NCBI GenBank assembly: GCA_026003175.1
Contig: BPGT01000003.1
Location: forward strand, 310,001-374,000
Source: Armatimonadota bacterium
GTDB lineage: Bacteria > Armatimonadota > HRBIN16
DNA length: 64,000 bases
Direction of reading: 5' to 3'
Shown: positions 17,846-26,561 of the stretch, piece by piece
Layout: every line of letters begins with the position of its first letter
Position numbering within the stretch: position 1 is the stretch's first letter
Translations under genes and position numbers: made by a program
The notes under the pieces: generated by a model
What the model saw: only the letters and a program-made list of their open reading frames with translations
What the model was told of the DNA's origin: nothing
Databases searched by the model: none

Positions 17846-18707
17846 TCTGCCAGCCCTCGCGTCCTTTGCCCAGCGTCTTCAGCCAGGCGTTCAGGGTGAT
17901 GCTTGCCACAATCAACCAGTATATCGGCTTCGGCAGGCGTTGCCGATAATGCTTCGCATAAAACTTCTGCAGGGAGCGATGCGATTCCCATATCATCTGC
18001 GGGCGCACCTGCCGCGTGCTTGCCCCGCCATGATGGATAATGACCACGCCGGGGTGAAACACAATCTTCAGCCCCATCCTTTTCGCCCGATAGCACCAGT
18101 CCACCTCGTTGAAGAAGATGGGAAACCGCTCGTCCATCAGCCCCACTGTTTGCACGGCGCGTCGGGAGAGCATCAGGAAGGTTCCCATCGGCTGGTCTAC
18201 CTCGGCGATATGGTCGTAGGTGAACCACGTCATGCGATACGCGCCAAACCGGCGCGAGCGGGGAAACAGCCTCGCCAATCCCAAATACTCCCACATCACT
18301 GCTTCGGGTTCCGGGAAGCCCCGCACCGACTGTTGCACGCGCCCGTCGGGGTGTATCAGTTTCGCGCCCAGCGCGGCGACGTCGGGGTTCTCGCGCATGT
18401 ACTGCACAGCGGTATCCAGCGCGCCCTCCGTCACCTCGGTATCGGGGTTGAGCAGCAGCAGATACTCGCCCTGCGCCTTTTGCAACAGCAGGTTATTGCC
18501 CACCGCGTAGCCCAGATTGCGCTCGGAGGCTATCAGATGCACTTCGGGGAACTCCGTTTGTACGGTCTGCGCGCTGCCATCGTGCGAGGCATTGTCTAGC
18601 ACCCATACCTCCATCGGCTCGGAGAGGGGATAGAGGCGCAACGACTGCAGGCACGCCCGCAACAGCTCGCGCGTGTTCCAGTTGACGATGAGCACGGAGA
18701 GGGTCAT
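17829..18707 (-). CDS. GT2 family glycosyltransferase B
   Basis: A 292-residue GT2 enzyme similar in design to its downstream neighbour: TLSVLIVNWNTRELLRACL, VWVLDNASHDGSAQ, LLLLNPDTEVTEGAL (donor and metal site) and FPIFFNEVDWCYRAKRMGL. ATG 18707 is chosen, not the longer frame, because it overlaps the HAD stop as ATGA and GGGAGC precedes it. The upstream extension is low-complexity shadow sequence. Two different GT2 enzymes in tandem suggest successive sugar additions to one glycan. Confidence 0.88.
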   Translation of the reverse strand: MTLSVLIVNWNTRELLRACLQSLRLYPLSEPMEVWVLDNASHDGSAQTVQTEFPEVHLIASERNLGYAVGNNLLLQKAQGEYLLLLNPDTEVTEGALDTAVQYMRENPDVAALGAKLIHPDGRVQQSVRGFPEPEAVMWEYLGLARLFPRSRRFGAYRMTWFTYDHIAEVDQPMGTFLMLSRRAVQTVGLMDERFPIFFNEVDWCYRAKRMGLKIVFHPGVVIIHHGGASTRQVRPQMIWESHRSLQKFYAKHYRQRLPKPIYWLIVASITLNAWLKTLGKGREGWQSERTT

Positions 18708-19360
18708 AGCAGCTCCCTCAATTCCCTCACCAGCACATCGGGCGGGTGGTTGCGGAAGGGGTTGATGGGCACATCCAGCCGCCAGATGCCCACCGTTCGG
18801 CATCCCGCTGCCCTGCCCGCCTCTACGTCCATCCAGTAGTCGCCCACCACCACGCAGTGAACAGGAGCGATGCCCCATTCCTCCAGCGCAACCATCACAT
18901 GCTGCGGATGGGGCTTCACCCTCTGCACATCGTCGCGGCTGACCAGCAATTCATACGGTATCTGCAGGGTGTTCAGGGTGCGCAGGGAGACCTCGCGGTC
19001 GTTGCGGGTGATGATGCCGATGCGAACGCGCTGCTCCCTTAACCCGTTGAGCAGGTCGTACATGCCGGGCACAGGACGGGGTGAGGCGCAATATGCCATC
19101 TCCATCGCCTGCAGTCGGGCGAAGGCGCGTTGACGCAGCTCTGTGCTCTCGTCCTCTCTGCCTGCAGAACGCAGTGCTTCCACTGCCCGCTCTACCGCGC
19201 CCAGTGCGTCCATATCCTGCAGGGGAAGAGTATCCACACCGTACTCCGCTATCAGTTGCAGAGCCGCCGCACGCAGTCTGGAGAAGTCAATACCCGTCTC
19301 GACGAGCGTACCGTCGAGGTCAAATAACACGGCGTGCGCATTCTGGAAGATGGTGTGCAT
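18704..19360 (-). CDS. HAD-family hydrolase (phosphoglycolate-phosphatase-like)
   Basis: A 218-residue HAD phosphatase. Motif I is LFDLDGTLVETG with the nucleophilic Asp, motif II falls in RIGIITRNDREV, and motifs III and IV are in VKPHPQHVMVALE and CVVVGDYWMDVEAGRAAGC. The helical cap lies between motif I and II, as in phosphoglycolate phosphatase or PPi-phosphatase relatives. First gene of the five-gene polysaccharide operon (overlaps of 4, 17 and 4 bases follow), so a sugar-phosphate substrate is possible but not shown. Confidence 0.85.
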   Translation of the reverse strand: MHTIFQNAHAVLFDLDGTLVETGIDFSRLRAAALQLIAEYGVDTLPLQDMDALGAVERAVEALRSAGREDESTELRQRAFARLQAMEMAYCASPRPVPGMYDLLNGLREQRVRIGIITRNDREVSLRTLNTLQIPYELLVSRDDVQRVKPHPQHVMVALEEWGIAPVHCVVVGDYWMDVEAGRAAGCRTVGIWRLDVPINPFRNHPPDVLVRELRELL

Positions 19361-19421
19361 ATCTGGATTATACCAGCCCTTGCCTGAGCAGGAGAAGAGG
19401 GGGGATGTAGTGAACTGAAAA

Positions 19422-19450
19422 TGTCATGCTGAGCGTCAGCAAAGCATCTT
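19422..19450. repeat. short dispersed repeat (TGTCATGCTGAGCG type)
   Basis: TGTCATGCTGAGCG followed by CAGCAAAGCATCTT resembles a palindromic intergenic repeat scattered in many bacterial genomes. Single copy in this window; recognised from memory of its shape, not searched. Confidence 0.35.
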
Positions 19451-19505
19451 CACTACCGATTCACGCGCTTTGCAAACACGGATGATTACAAGGGAGGAGC
19501 CTATC

Positions 19506-19895
19506 ATGCCCAAACAGGTCATCACCACACATGATGCCCCGGCGGCAATCGGACCCTACTCCCAGGCGATTCGCGTAGGCAACCTGGTTTTTACATCGGG
19601 GCAGATACCGCTGCACCCGCAGACGGGCGAAATCGTCGGCGACACCGCTGCCGAACAAGCGCGACAGGTGCTGCACAACCTGCAGGCGGTGCTACAGGCG
19701 GCGGGTGCCTCCCTGCAGGATGTGGTCAAAACCACCATCTTTCTGACCGACCTGGGACAGTTCGCGGCGGTGAATGCGGTGTACGCCGAGTTCTTCCCCA
19801 ACGACCCGCCTGCGCGTTCGACGGTGCAGGTAGCAGCACTGCCGCGCGCGGTGCAGGTGGAGATAGAGGCGGTAGCGGTAGTCGAGCAGGGCTAA
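19506..19895 (+). CDS. ridA: RidA family reactive intermediate deaminase
   Basis: A 129-residue RidA/YjgF/UK114 protein of standard length. It hydrolyses enamine/imine intermediates released by PLP enzymes. Diagnostic stretches are DAPAAIGPYSQAIRVGNLVF, TSGQIPLHPQTGEIVG, the helix LHNLQAVLQAAGASLQDVVK, and the C-terminal PPARSTVQVAALPRAVQVEI containing the active-site Arg, followed by EIEAVAV. ATG 19506 is fixed by GGGAGGAG six bases upstream. It converges on the oxidoreductase gene with a 4-base overlap of stops. Confidence 0.95.
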   Translation: MPKQVITTHDAPAAIGPYSQAIRVGNLVFTSGQIPLHPQTGEIVGDTAAEQARQVLHNLQAVLQAAGASLQDVVKTTIFLTDLGQFAAVNAVYAEFFPNDPPARSTVQVAALPRAVQVEIEAVAVVEQG

Positions 19896-21247
19896 CCCCG
19901 CGCCGCCTCGTACAGCAGTTCCACCAGCGTCGGATGGGCAGGGTAGAGGGACGCCAGGGTCTCCATCGTCCCGCCCATCGCGATTGCTGTTGCCAGCGGG
20001 GCGAGTACGTCCGCTGCGTGGGAACCAATTGCTGAACCGCCGAGTAATTTGCCTGTGTTCTCTTCCACTACCAGCTTCACGAAGCCCTCGGTTTCGCCCA
20101 GCAGCTGCGCTTTCAGGTTGCTGGCGTACTCGGCTCGAGGCGACTTTACACGCAGACCCTGCTCACGCGCTTGCGCCTCGGTGATGCCCACCTGCGCCAC
20201 CTGCGGTTGGGTGTACACCGCCTCCACCACCAGCTCGGAGCGGAAGGGCGATGTGGGTAGACCCAACGCATGACGCACTGCCACCCGCGCCTGCGCCCAA
20301 CCGCGATTAAGGGTAAATGGCGGTCCCGCCGCATCACCTGCCGCGTAGATATGCGCCACAGGCGACTGCAAGTATTCGTTCAGGGGTATTCCCTGCGGAC
20401 TAGATGGCACACCTGCTGCCTCCAGATTCAGCCGTGACAGGTCTGCCCGCCTGCCGATAGCCACAAAGGCATGACTGCCCTCCAGCACCCTGCCATTGGC
20501 GAGATGCGCCTGCACCCCGTTTTCGGTGGCGGTGACGCTTTCTACCGGTGAGGAGAGCAGCACCTCAATACCTATCTGCCGAAAAGCGTGCTCCAGCAAC
20601 TGCGACGCCTCTTCGTCCGCACGGGGCAGCAGGCGCGGCATATCGGTCACTATCGTTACCTCTGAACCCAGCACGCGGAACAGGTAGGCGAACTCACTGC
20701 CCGTCACGCCTCCGCCCACCATAACGATATGTTCGGGGAGCGACTGCAGGTTACTGGCGAAGCGTGGCGCAAGGATGCGCTTGCCGTCGGGCTTCATGCT
20801 GGGAGGGAAGATGGGCACGGAACCTGTGGCGATGATGGCGACATCGAAGGAGATTTGCCGTTCGCCGCCTCCTTCCAACTGCACTTTCACTGCGTGCGGA
20901 GACACAAACGATGCTACACCCCGCAGGGTCTGCACCCCTGCCTGCTGCAGAGACTGCTTCTGCAACTCACCCCACTGGTGCGTGCGCTGGCGGATGCGTT
21001 CCATCAAATCAGCAACCTCAGCGCCCTCTGCAGTGACCTTGACCCCACGATGAGGCGCGTAGTAATTGTCCAACAGAGTATCCGCTGCCGTTAACAGTAC
21101 CTTGCTGGGCACGAGACTATCCCACGTGGTGCGCCCGCCGACCTCGCCCTCGCTGATAAGGACGACTTCCGCGCCCAGCCTCGCCGCCTCCAGCGCGGCA
21201 TGAACACCCACCGAACCGCCGCCAATGACCAATACACTTTTGGACAT
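19892..21247 (-). CDS. FAD-dependent pyridine nucleotide oxidoreductase lacking the redox disulphide
   Basis: A 451-residue flavoprotein with the fold of lipoamide dehydrogenase, mercuric reductase and SthA. FAD-binding GGGSVGVHAALEAARLG is near residue 8, the NAD(P) site VMVGGGVTGSEFAYLFRVLG is near 175, IYAAGDAAGPPF is near 300, and the dimerisation end HPTLVELLYEA is at the C-terminus. The usual GGTCLNxGCIPSK active site reads GGRTTWDSLVPSK, so both redox cysteines are replaced (by Thr and Leu). It cannot work as a classic disulphide reductase; an NAD(P) transhydrogenase- or diaphorase-like role is possible. ATG 21247 follows GGAGGTGA by 6 bases. Confidence 0.88.
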   Translation of the reverse strand: MSKSVLVIGGGSVGVHAALEAARLGAEVVLISEGEVGGRTTWDSLVPSKVLLTAADTLLDNYYAPHRGVKVTAEGAEVADLMERIRQRTHQWGELQKQSLQQAGVQTLRGVASFVSPHAVKVQLEGGGERQISFDVAIIATGSVPIFPPSMKPDGKRILAPRFASNLQSLPEHIVMVGGGVTGSEFAYLFRVLGSEVTIVTDMPRLLPRADEEASQLLEHAFRQIGIEVLLSSPVESVTATENGVQAHLANGRVLEGSHAFVAIGRRADLSRLNLEAAGVPSSPQGIPLNEYLQSPVAHIYAAGDAAGPPFTLNRGWAQARVAVRHALGLPTSPFRSELVVEAVYTQPQVAQVGITEAQAREQGLRVKSPRAEYASNLKAQLLGETEGFVKLVVEENTGKLLGGSAIGSHAADVLAPLATAIAMGGTMETLASLYPAHPTLVELLYEAARG

Positions 21248-21302
21248 GCGCTTCACCTCCAATGGTTGGACTCGGCAGGAAAGCGAGGGGATTCAGAGGG
21301 AC

Positions 21303-21331
21303 AGCTCGGCGGGAGCCTCGCCCTCCAGGAG
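21303..21331. repeat. CTCGCCCTCCAG short repeat
   Basis: AGCTCGGCGGGAGCCTCGCC and CTCCAGGAGG form a palindrome-like unit nearly identical to those at 49278 and 49371. Non-coding intergenic repeat of unknown role. Confidence 0.5.
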
Positions 21332-21422
21332 GCTGTAGATATGTGCGATGGCGATGTGCCCGAAAACGCACTGCATCCCGTTCGAACGAGGGTCGCGACG
21401 GAGCGTAACCCTCGGAGATATG

Positions 21423-21446
21423 TTTGAGGTTTTTTCGAACACCCTC
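21423..21446 (-). repeat. solo transposon end related to the 44171 insertion sequence
   Basis: Read on the minus strand it begins GAGGGTGTTCGAAAAAA, matching the ends of the 44171 element and the MITE. The next nine bases (TGCGTGTCT) are followed by TGACT, the same arrangement as at complete insertions. No second end or target duplication is found upstream. Confidence 0.6.
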
Positions 21447-21454
21447 TGCGTGTC

Positions 21455-21484
21455 TTGACTCCCTATCCATTAGCCCTGTAAAAT
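21455..21484 (+). promoter_or_regulatory. sigma70-type promoter for PhyH gene 2
   Basis: TTGACT (21455-21460), 18-base spacer, TAAAAT (21479-21484), about 28 bases before the start codon. Confidence 0.6.
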
Positions 21485-21511
21485 ATCCTCAATCACTTGT
21501 GGAGGTTTGCT

Positions 21512-22378
21512 ATGGTAGAAGACCTGTCCAGGTATCACCACCCGATTGGCAACCTGTTTCGCCTGCCAGGTACGCGCGAAGAGTGGCAACAGTACCGCCT
21601 CAGCGAGGAGCAAATTGCCTTCTTCCACGAGAACGGCTATCTGCCCGGCATCCGTATCCTCACCGATGAGCAGGTGGAACAATTACGACAAGAACTGGAA
21701 GGGCTGATGGACCCCTCTCACCCGGGGCATCATCTGTTTTATGAGTACCATTCCAACGAGAGCAAGGACCCGAACACGGTGCTGTTCCACGCGCTGGGGG
21801 CATGGCGAATCGCTCCCGGCTTCCACGACATCCTGTGGCATCCCGCGTTCACCGTGCCGGCGTCGCAGTTGCTGGGTGGCGCAGTGCGCTTCTGGCACGA
21901 CCAGCTGTTCTGCAAACCACCCAAACAGGGCGGCGTCGTGGCATGGCATCAGGACTACTCCTACTGGACACGCACGCAGCCGGAAGCGCACCTCACCTGC
22001 TGGATTGGGCTGGACGATGCCACCGAAGAGAACGGCGCGCTGATGTACATCCCCGGCTCGCACCGCTGGAACCTGTTGCCCATCACCGGACTGGCGGGCG
22101 ACATGGAGGCGATTATGAGCGTGTTGACCGAAGAGCAGAAAGCACAGTTCAAACCCGTCACGGTAGAACTGAAAGCGGGTGAATGTTCTTTCCACCACTC
22201 CATGGTCGTACACGGCTCGGGGGTGAACCGCTCCGAGCGACCGCGCCGCGCAACGGTGATTAACGTCTTCCGTGACGGCGTCCAGTCCGCTTCCAACGAG
22301 CCGCTACTGGAGGGTGTGCCGGTGATTCCCGCTGGTGAAAAGATGGGTGGACAGTTCTTCCCGCTGTTGGTAGAGTGA
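21512..22378 (+). CDS. phytanoyl-CoA dioxygenase (PhyH) family protein 2
   Basis: A 288-residue Fe(II)/2-oxoglutarate-type oxygenase. Residues 35-60 show the usual [20 protein letters not shown]. The HxD motif is in [11 protein letters not shown] and the distal His and 2-oxoglutarate Arg in [18 protein letters not shown], with [15 protein letters not shown] between. ATG 21512 has GGAGG six bases upstream. It has its own promoter and stands alone between the oxidoreductase and alaS. It is about as similar in motif layout to the gene at 48238 as to that at 2763. Substrate unknown. Confidence 0.87.
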   Translation: MVEDLSRYHHPIGNLFRLPGTREEWQQYRLSEEQIAFFHENGYLPGIRILTDEQVEQLRQELEGLMDPSHPGHHLFYEYHSNESKDPNTVLFHALGAWRIAPGFHDILWHPAFTVPASQLLGGAVRFWHDQLFCKPPKQGGVVAWHQDYSYWTRTQPEAHLTCWIGLDDATEENGALMYIPGSHRWNLLPITGLAGDMEAIMSVLTEEQKAQFKPVTVELKAGECSFHHSMVVHGSGVNRSERPRRATVINVFRDGVQSASNEPLLEGVPVIPAGEKMGGQFFPLLVE

Positions 22379-22412
22379 AAAGCACGCTATCGTTGTTGCG
22401 CCGCACCTTCGC

Positions 22413-22441
22413 TTGCTTTGGGGCTGAGGATATGTTATCAT
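22413..22441 (+). promoter_or_regulatory. candidate alaS promoter
   Basis: TTGCTT (22413-22418), 17-base spacer, TATCAT (22436-22441), about 35 bases before the alaS start codon. No T-box-like leader is present because the gap is too short. Confidence 0.5.
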
Positions 22442-22476
22442 CTTTAATCGGATTCCAATGCCGATGATGAGGTGCT

Positions 22477-25116
22477 ATGTTAGCCCAGGAGTTACGCGAA
22501 AAATACCTGCGGTTCTTTGAGAGCAAGGGACACAGGCGACTGCCTTCAGATAGTCTCGTGCCTAACGACCCGTCGCTGTTGTTCACCAGCGCGGGCATGG
22601 TGCAGTTCAAGCCCTACTTTCTCGGTCTGGCTACCCCGCCCCATCCGCGCGTGACCACCGTGCAAAAGTGCCTGCGTACCACTGATATCGAGTCAGTGGG
22701 CGACCATTCGCATCTTACCTTCTTCGAGATGCTGGGTAACTTTAGCTTCGGCGACTACTTCAAGCGCGAAGCGATTCTCTGGGCGTGGGAGTTCCTCACC
22801 GAATGGCTGCACATCTCGCCCGACCGCCTGCGCATCACCATCTATCTGGACGACGATGAGGCGTACGAGGTATGGAACCGTGAGGTAGGCGTGCCCGACC
22901 GCAAAATCTTCCGCTTCGGCGAGAAGAGCAACTACTGGCCCGCCAACGCCATCTCGGAAGGTCCCAACGGTCCGTGCGGTCCCTGCTCGGAAATCTTCTA
23001 CGACACCCGCCCCGACCTGCCTCCGACCCCCGACGGCGTGTGGGACGACGTGCGCTGGCTGGAAATCTGGAATCTGGTGTTTATGCAGTACGAACGGCAC
23101 GACGGAGGCAAACTCACTCCCCTGCCACGTAAGAATATCGACACTGGCATGGGCTTAGAACGTACCGCCGCCATCCTCGCGGGCAAGGCAAGCGTCTTTG
23201 ACACCGATGTGTTTCAACCCATCATCGCCCGTATTGCTGAGCTGAGCGGACGTGCATACGGCGGCAGCGACGTTGCTGAGGACGTCGCCTTCCGCCTGAT
23301 AGCCGACCATATCCGCGCTACCACTATGTCCATCGCCGATGGGGTGCTCCCTTCTAACGAGGGGCGGGGCTACGTGATACGGCGTATCCTGCGCCGGGCG
23401 ATGCTGCGTGGGCAGAACGTGCTGGGCTTTGACCGTCCCTTCCTCGCCGATGTGGCGACGGCGGTCATCGACACGCTGGGCGACGTGTACCCCGAAGTGC
23501 GTGAGCGACGCGACTACGTATTGCGCACCATCCGCAGCGAAGAAGAGCGCTTCCGCCAGACGATTCAGGTTGGCACCCAACGGTTGGCTGAGATGCTCGA
23601 ATCGCCCGAAGTGCGAGAAAGCAAGGTACTGTCGGGCGAGCAGGCGTTCATGCTATACGACACCTACGGCTTCCCACTGGAGCTCACCCAAGAAGTCGCT
23701 GCTGAGTCGGGCATCGAGGTAGACGTGCAGGGCTTCCGCCAGGCAATGGAGGAACAGCGACAACGCGCCCGAGAAGCCAGCGGCATCGCCACGCAGCTGT
23801 TCGCCATTGCAGGAGACGCCGTTACCGAACTGCAGAAAACCCTTCCACCCACGAAGTTCGTCGGCTACTGGCAGCACGAGGCGGAAGCGAAGATACTCGC
23901 TATTATCCGGCAGGGTGAGCCTGCTACCTTCGCCAGCGAGGGGGAGGAGGTGGAGCTGATTCTGGACCAGACCCCATTCTACGCCGAGGCGGGCGGACAG
24001 GTAGGCGATACTGGCTGGATACAGGGTGAGAACTTCCAGTTTGAGGTGAAAGACACGCAGAAGATGGGCGACCTGTATCTACACATCGGTGTCGTGGTGC
24101 GGGGGCGAGTAGAAGCAGACTCCGCCGTGACCGCTCGCATCGACTCGCAGCGTCGCTGGCACATCATGCGCAATCATACTGCCACTCACCTGCTACATGC
24201 GGCGTTGCGTCAGGTGCTGGGCTCGCATGTGCATCAGGCAGGCTCTCTGGTTGCGCCCGACCGCCTGCGCTTCGACTTCACCCACAACAGCGCGATGACC
24301 GATGAAGAGATTGCCGAGGTGGAACGTCTGGTGAACGAGCGCATTCTGGAGGACAAACCGGTCGCCGTGCACTGGGAAGTGCCGCTGGCGGAGGCGCGGG
24401 CGCGCGGCGCGATGGCGTTGTTCGGCGAGAAGTACGGCGACACCGTGCGCATGATAGAGGTGCCCGGCGTAAGCCTGGAGCTATGCGGCGGTACGCATCT
24501 GGAACGCACTTCCCAAATTGGGCTATTCAAGATAGTGTCGGAGGGAAGCGTTGCCGCTGGCGTGCGCCGCATCGAGGCGGTGACAGGCTGGGGTGCATAC
24601 CAGTACATGCGCCAACAGCAGCAACTACTGGAAGAGGCGGCGTCACGCCTGAAGTGCGCGGTGTCCGACATCCCCGCGTCGATCGAACGCCTACAGGCAC
24701 AACGGCAGGAACTGGAGAGGCAGGTACAGCATCTGCGTACCGGCGCGGCGGCTCGCTCGATGCAGTTCGAGCCCACCGAACTGGTAGGGCTGCAGGTAGT
24801 CACCGGACGCGCCGATGGTGTAGATGCTCAAACGCTGGCTTCTCTGGCGGACCAGGCGGCGCAGAAGGCATCGGTGGACCTGGTGGTGCTCGCCGCGGCA
24901 ACCGACGGCAAAGCGCTGTTCGTGGCGAAGGCGAAACCATCGGCAGTGGCAAAGGGTGTGCACGCGGGCAATCTGGTGCGCGAGCTGGCGAAAATCAGTG
25001 GAGGAGGGGGAGGCGGGCGTCCCGAATTCGCTCAGGCGGGAGGACGCGACGCCAGCAAAATCCCGCAAGCTTTGCAGCAGCTGCCCCGCTTACTGCAGCA
25101 GATGGTGGAAAGATAG
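22477..25116 (+). CDS. alaS: alanyl-tRNA synthetase
   Basis: Full-length 879-residue class II alanyl-tRNA synthetase, which charges tRNA-Ala. The catalytic domain starts with LREKYLRFFESKGHRRLPSD; motif 2 lies around the FTSAGMVQFKPYF and TTDIESVGDHSHLTFFEMLG segments, and FDTDVFQPII follows. The editing domain has the zinc-ligand motif HTATHLLHAAL and the distal CGGTH. The C-terminal DHHA1/C-Ala part ends in KISGGGGGGRPEFAQAGG. All expected domains are present and intact. Monocistronic, followed by a candidate structured RNA. Confidence 0.97.
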   Translation: MLAQELREKYLRFFESKGHRRLPSDSLVPNDPSLLFTSAGMVQFKPYFLGLATPPHPRVTTVQKCLRTTDIESVGDHSHLTFFEMLGNFSFGDYFKREAILWAWEFLTEWLHISPDRLRITIYLDDDEAYEVWNREVGVPDRKIFRFGEKSNYWPANAISEGPNGPCGPCSEIFYDTRPDLPPTPDGVWDDVRWLEIWNLVFMQYERHDGGKLTPLPRKNIDTGMGLERTAAILAGKASVFDTDVFQPIIARIAELSGRAYGGSDVAEDVAFRLIADHIRATTMSIADGVLPSNEGRGYVIRRILRRAMLRGQNVLGFDRPFLADVATAVIDTLGDVYPEVRERRDYVLRTIRSEEERFRQTIQVGTQRLAEMLESPEVRESKVLSGEQAFMLYDTYGFPLELTQEVAAESGIEVDVQGFRQAMEEQRQRAREASGIATQLFAIAGDAVTELQKTLPPTKFVGYWQHEAEAKILAIIRQGEPATFASEGEEVELILDQTPFYAEAGGQVGDTGWIQGENFQFEVKDTQKMGDLYLHIGVVVRGRVEADSAVTARIDSQRRWHIMRNHTATHLLHAALRQVLGSHVHQAGSLVAPDRLRFDFTHNSAMTDEEIAEVERLVNERILEDKPVAVHWEVPLAEARARGAMALFGEKYGDTVRMIEVPGVSLELCGGTHLERTSQIGLFKIVSEGSVAAGVRRIEAVTGWGAYQYMRQQQQLLEEAASRLKCAVSDIPASIERLQAQRQELERQVQHLRTGAAARSMQFEPTELVGLQVVTGRADGVDAQTLASLADQAAQKASVDLVVLAAATDGKALFVAKAKPSAVAKGVHAGNLVRELAKISGGGGGGRPEFAQAGGRDASKIPQALQQLPRLLQQMVER

Positions 25117-25191
25117 CAAAAAACGAAATGTTTTTTTGCTACAATCCTGCAAAAACCGCCCTGAGTGGTACGATTCTTGCTATATATAGAG

Positions 25192-25395
25192 GATGGAAAA
25201 CCCCGTATGACGGGGTGGGGTCAGGCACACCGCTGGTAACGATTACCGGCAGGTTGTGCCGGCAGGGCGCGAGAGATACCTTTCGCGCTGGTGCGCCTGG
25301 ACGCGCTTCGCGTCGGGCTGCGAGAGGGTAAAATACCCCCTCTCGCCTAACGGTGCACTCGCAATACCGCCGGATGGCAACATCCGGCGGTTTTT
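25192..25395 (+). ncRNA. candidate structured non-coding RNA, unassigned
   Basis: A 200-base stretch between alaS and a convergent gene packs five stem-loops. They are ACCCCGT/ACGGGGT (25200-25216), a long arm GGCACA/TGTGCC (25224-25260) enclosing GCTGGTAA/TTACCGGC, GCGCGA/TCGCGC (25267-25288), GACGCG/CGCGTC (25300-25314) and a 9-bp stem GCGAGAGGG/CCCTCTCGC (25320-25346). It ends in a strong rho-independent terminator. An extended -10 (TGCTATATA, 25178-25186) could start the transcript near 25192. I could not match it to 6S, SRP, tmRNA, RNase P or a known riboswitch. It has no gene downstream on its strand; it could instead be a structured alaS 3' UTR. Confidence 0.5.
25367..25395 (+). terminator. 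rho-independent terminator of the candidate RNA/alaS unit
   Basis: 10-bp stem CCGCCGGATG / CATCCGGCGG with a GCAA tetraloop, followed by TTTTT (25391-25395). Confidence 0.92.
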
Positions 25396-25397
25396 CC

Positions 25398-26546
25398 TTA
25401 TACGTGCACGTTGAACAGCACACCGATCAGGTAGGTGATAACTCCCACCACGAAGGCGATAGCGGTCATCTCCAGCCCACTTACCCACCACTTGCGAGTG
25501 GTCACCAGACTCTTGGCTGCACCCACCGCGAAGTGCGCCAGCACGCTCACAAACGCCGACCAGAAAACCGCCATCCACCCTCGCGCAAAGAAGAAGGGTA
25601 GCACCGGTATTAAGCCACCGATGGCGGTAGATACCATCGACGACAGAAGAGATACCCAGGGGTTGGGGAAGCTGGCTTCGGACAGTCCCAGTTCCTCGTG
25701 CGCCATCAAGCGCAGCATCTGGTCGGGCTTTTCCGCCAGCCGACGCGCCATCGCCTCCGCTTCCTCCTCGGAAAAGCCTTTGAGCTGGTAGAACAGGCTC
25801 ATCTCTTCAATCTCTTCCTCCGGGTTCTCATGCAGTTCCCTGCGCTCCCGCGCAAGCTCCGCTTCGTACACCTCTCGCTCCGACTTTGCTGCCAGAAACG
25901 CTCCCGAACCCATCGACAGCGCGCTGGCTAACGTGCCCACCAGCCCGGCTATCAGCACAGTCTGATGTCCTGCCGCGCTGCCTGCGCTGTAGCCTGCCAT
26001 ACCCGACACAATGCCGAACACCGCCCCCAAACCATCGTTGATGCCGTAGATAGCGTCGCCGATCCACGAACCACCGCGCACGTGCCAGTGCTCTCGCTTC
26101 AGGATGCGTTCCACCGGATGCTCTGTGCCCGATGCAGAATACAGGGCACGTGTCATGTGCGCGTGCTCCTCTTCATCTTGCATCACCTTCCGGGCGATTT
26201 CGGCGGTGCGCTCGTCGCCCATGTGTTGCATCTGCAGGTAGCGCGCCACCGCCTCGTCTTCGTGCTCCTCCATGCGCCGCAGCACCATCTCGGGGCTTGC
26301 CAGATACGCCTGCCAGCCGAACAATGGCTTCACTCTGCGCACCTCTGGTGGTTGTCCTCCGAGTTCCGCTAGCCGCTGGCTCCACTCCTGTGCGTGACGG
26401 TCTTCTACCTGCGCCAGCTGCTCCAGCACTTTCTTCCTGCGTGGGTCTTTTTCGCGCTTCGCCAGCAGACGATAGGTCTCTGCACTGGACAGCTCACCCC
26501 GAATCACCTCTTGAATAGAAGCAATCAGCCTGCTATCGGCACTCAT
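25398..26546 (-). CDS. ferritin-like/rubrerythrin + VIT1/CCC1 iron transporter (MbfA-type)
   Basis: A 382-residue fusion. The N-terminal ~140 residues form a four-helix ferritin-like domain with the metal-ligand pattern (RGELSSAETYRLLAKRE, LAQVEDRHAQEW, RRMEEHEDEAVARYLQ, MQDEEEHAHM). The C-terminal part is a VIT1/CCC1 domain, with IGDAIYGINDGLGAVFGIVS as first TM and an acidic linker helix (HENPEEEIEEMSLFY), then three more TM segments. MbfA-like proteins export Fe2+ or Mn2+ and guard against iron and peroxide stress. GGAG lies 8 bases before ATG 26546. The Fur-like box just upstream suggests iron control. Confidence 0.9.
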   Translation of the reverse strand: MSADSRLIASIQEVIRGELSSAETYRLLAKREKDPRRKKVLEQLAQVEDRHAQEWSQRLAELGGQPPEVRRVKPLFGWQAYLASPEMVLRRMEEHEDEAVARYLQMQHMGDERTAEIARKVMQDEEEHAHMTRALYSASGTEHPVERILKREHWHVRGGSWIGDAIYGINDGLGAVFGIVSGMAGYSAGSAAGHQTVLIAGLVGTLASALSMGSGAFLAAKSEREVYEAELARERRELHENPEEEIEEMSLFYQLKGFSEEEAEAMARRLAEKPDQMLRLMAHEELGLSEASFPNPWVSLLSSMVSTAIGGLIPVLPFFFARGWMAVFWSAFVSVLAHFAVGAAKSLVTTRKWWVSGLEMTAIAFVVGVITYLIGVLFNVHV

Positions 26547-26561
26547 ACATACATCTCCTTT

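Noticed and set aside
25192-25395. 6S RNA, SRP RNA, RNase P RNA or a known riboswitch
   Set aside because: None of the conserved cores (for example GAGGAAAGTCC of RNase P or the SRP Alu/apical loop) is present and the shape is multi-hairpin, not a 6S-like rod. Left unassigned.
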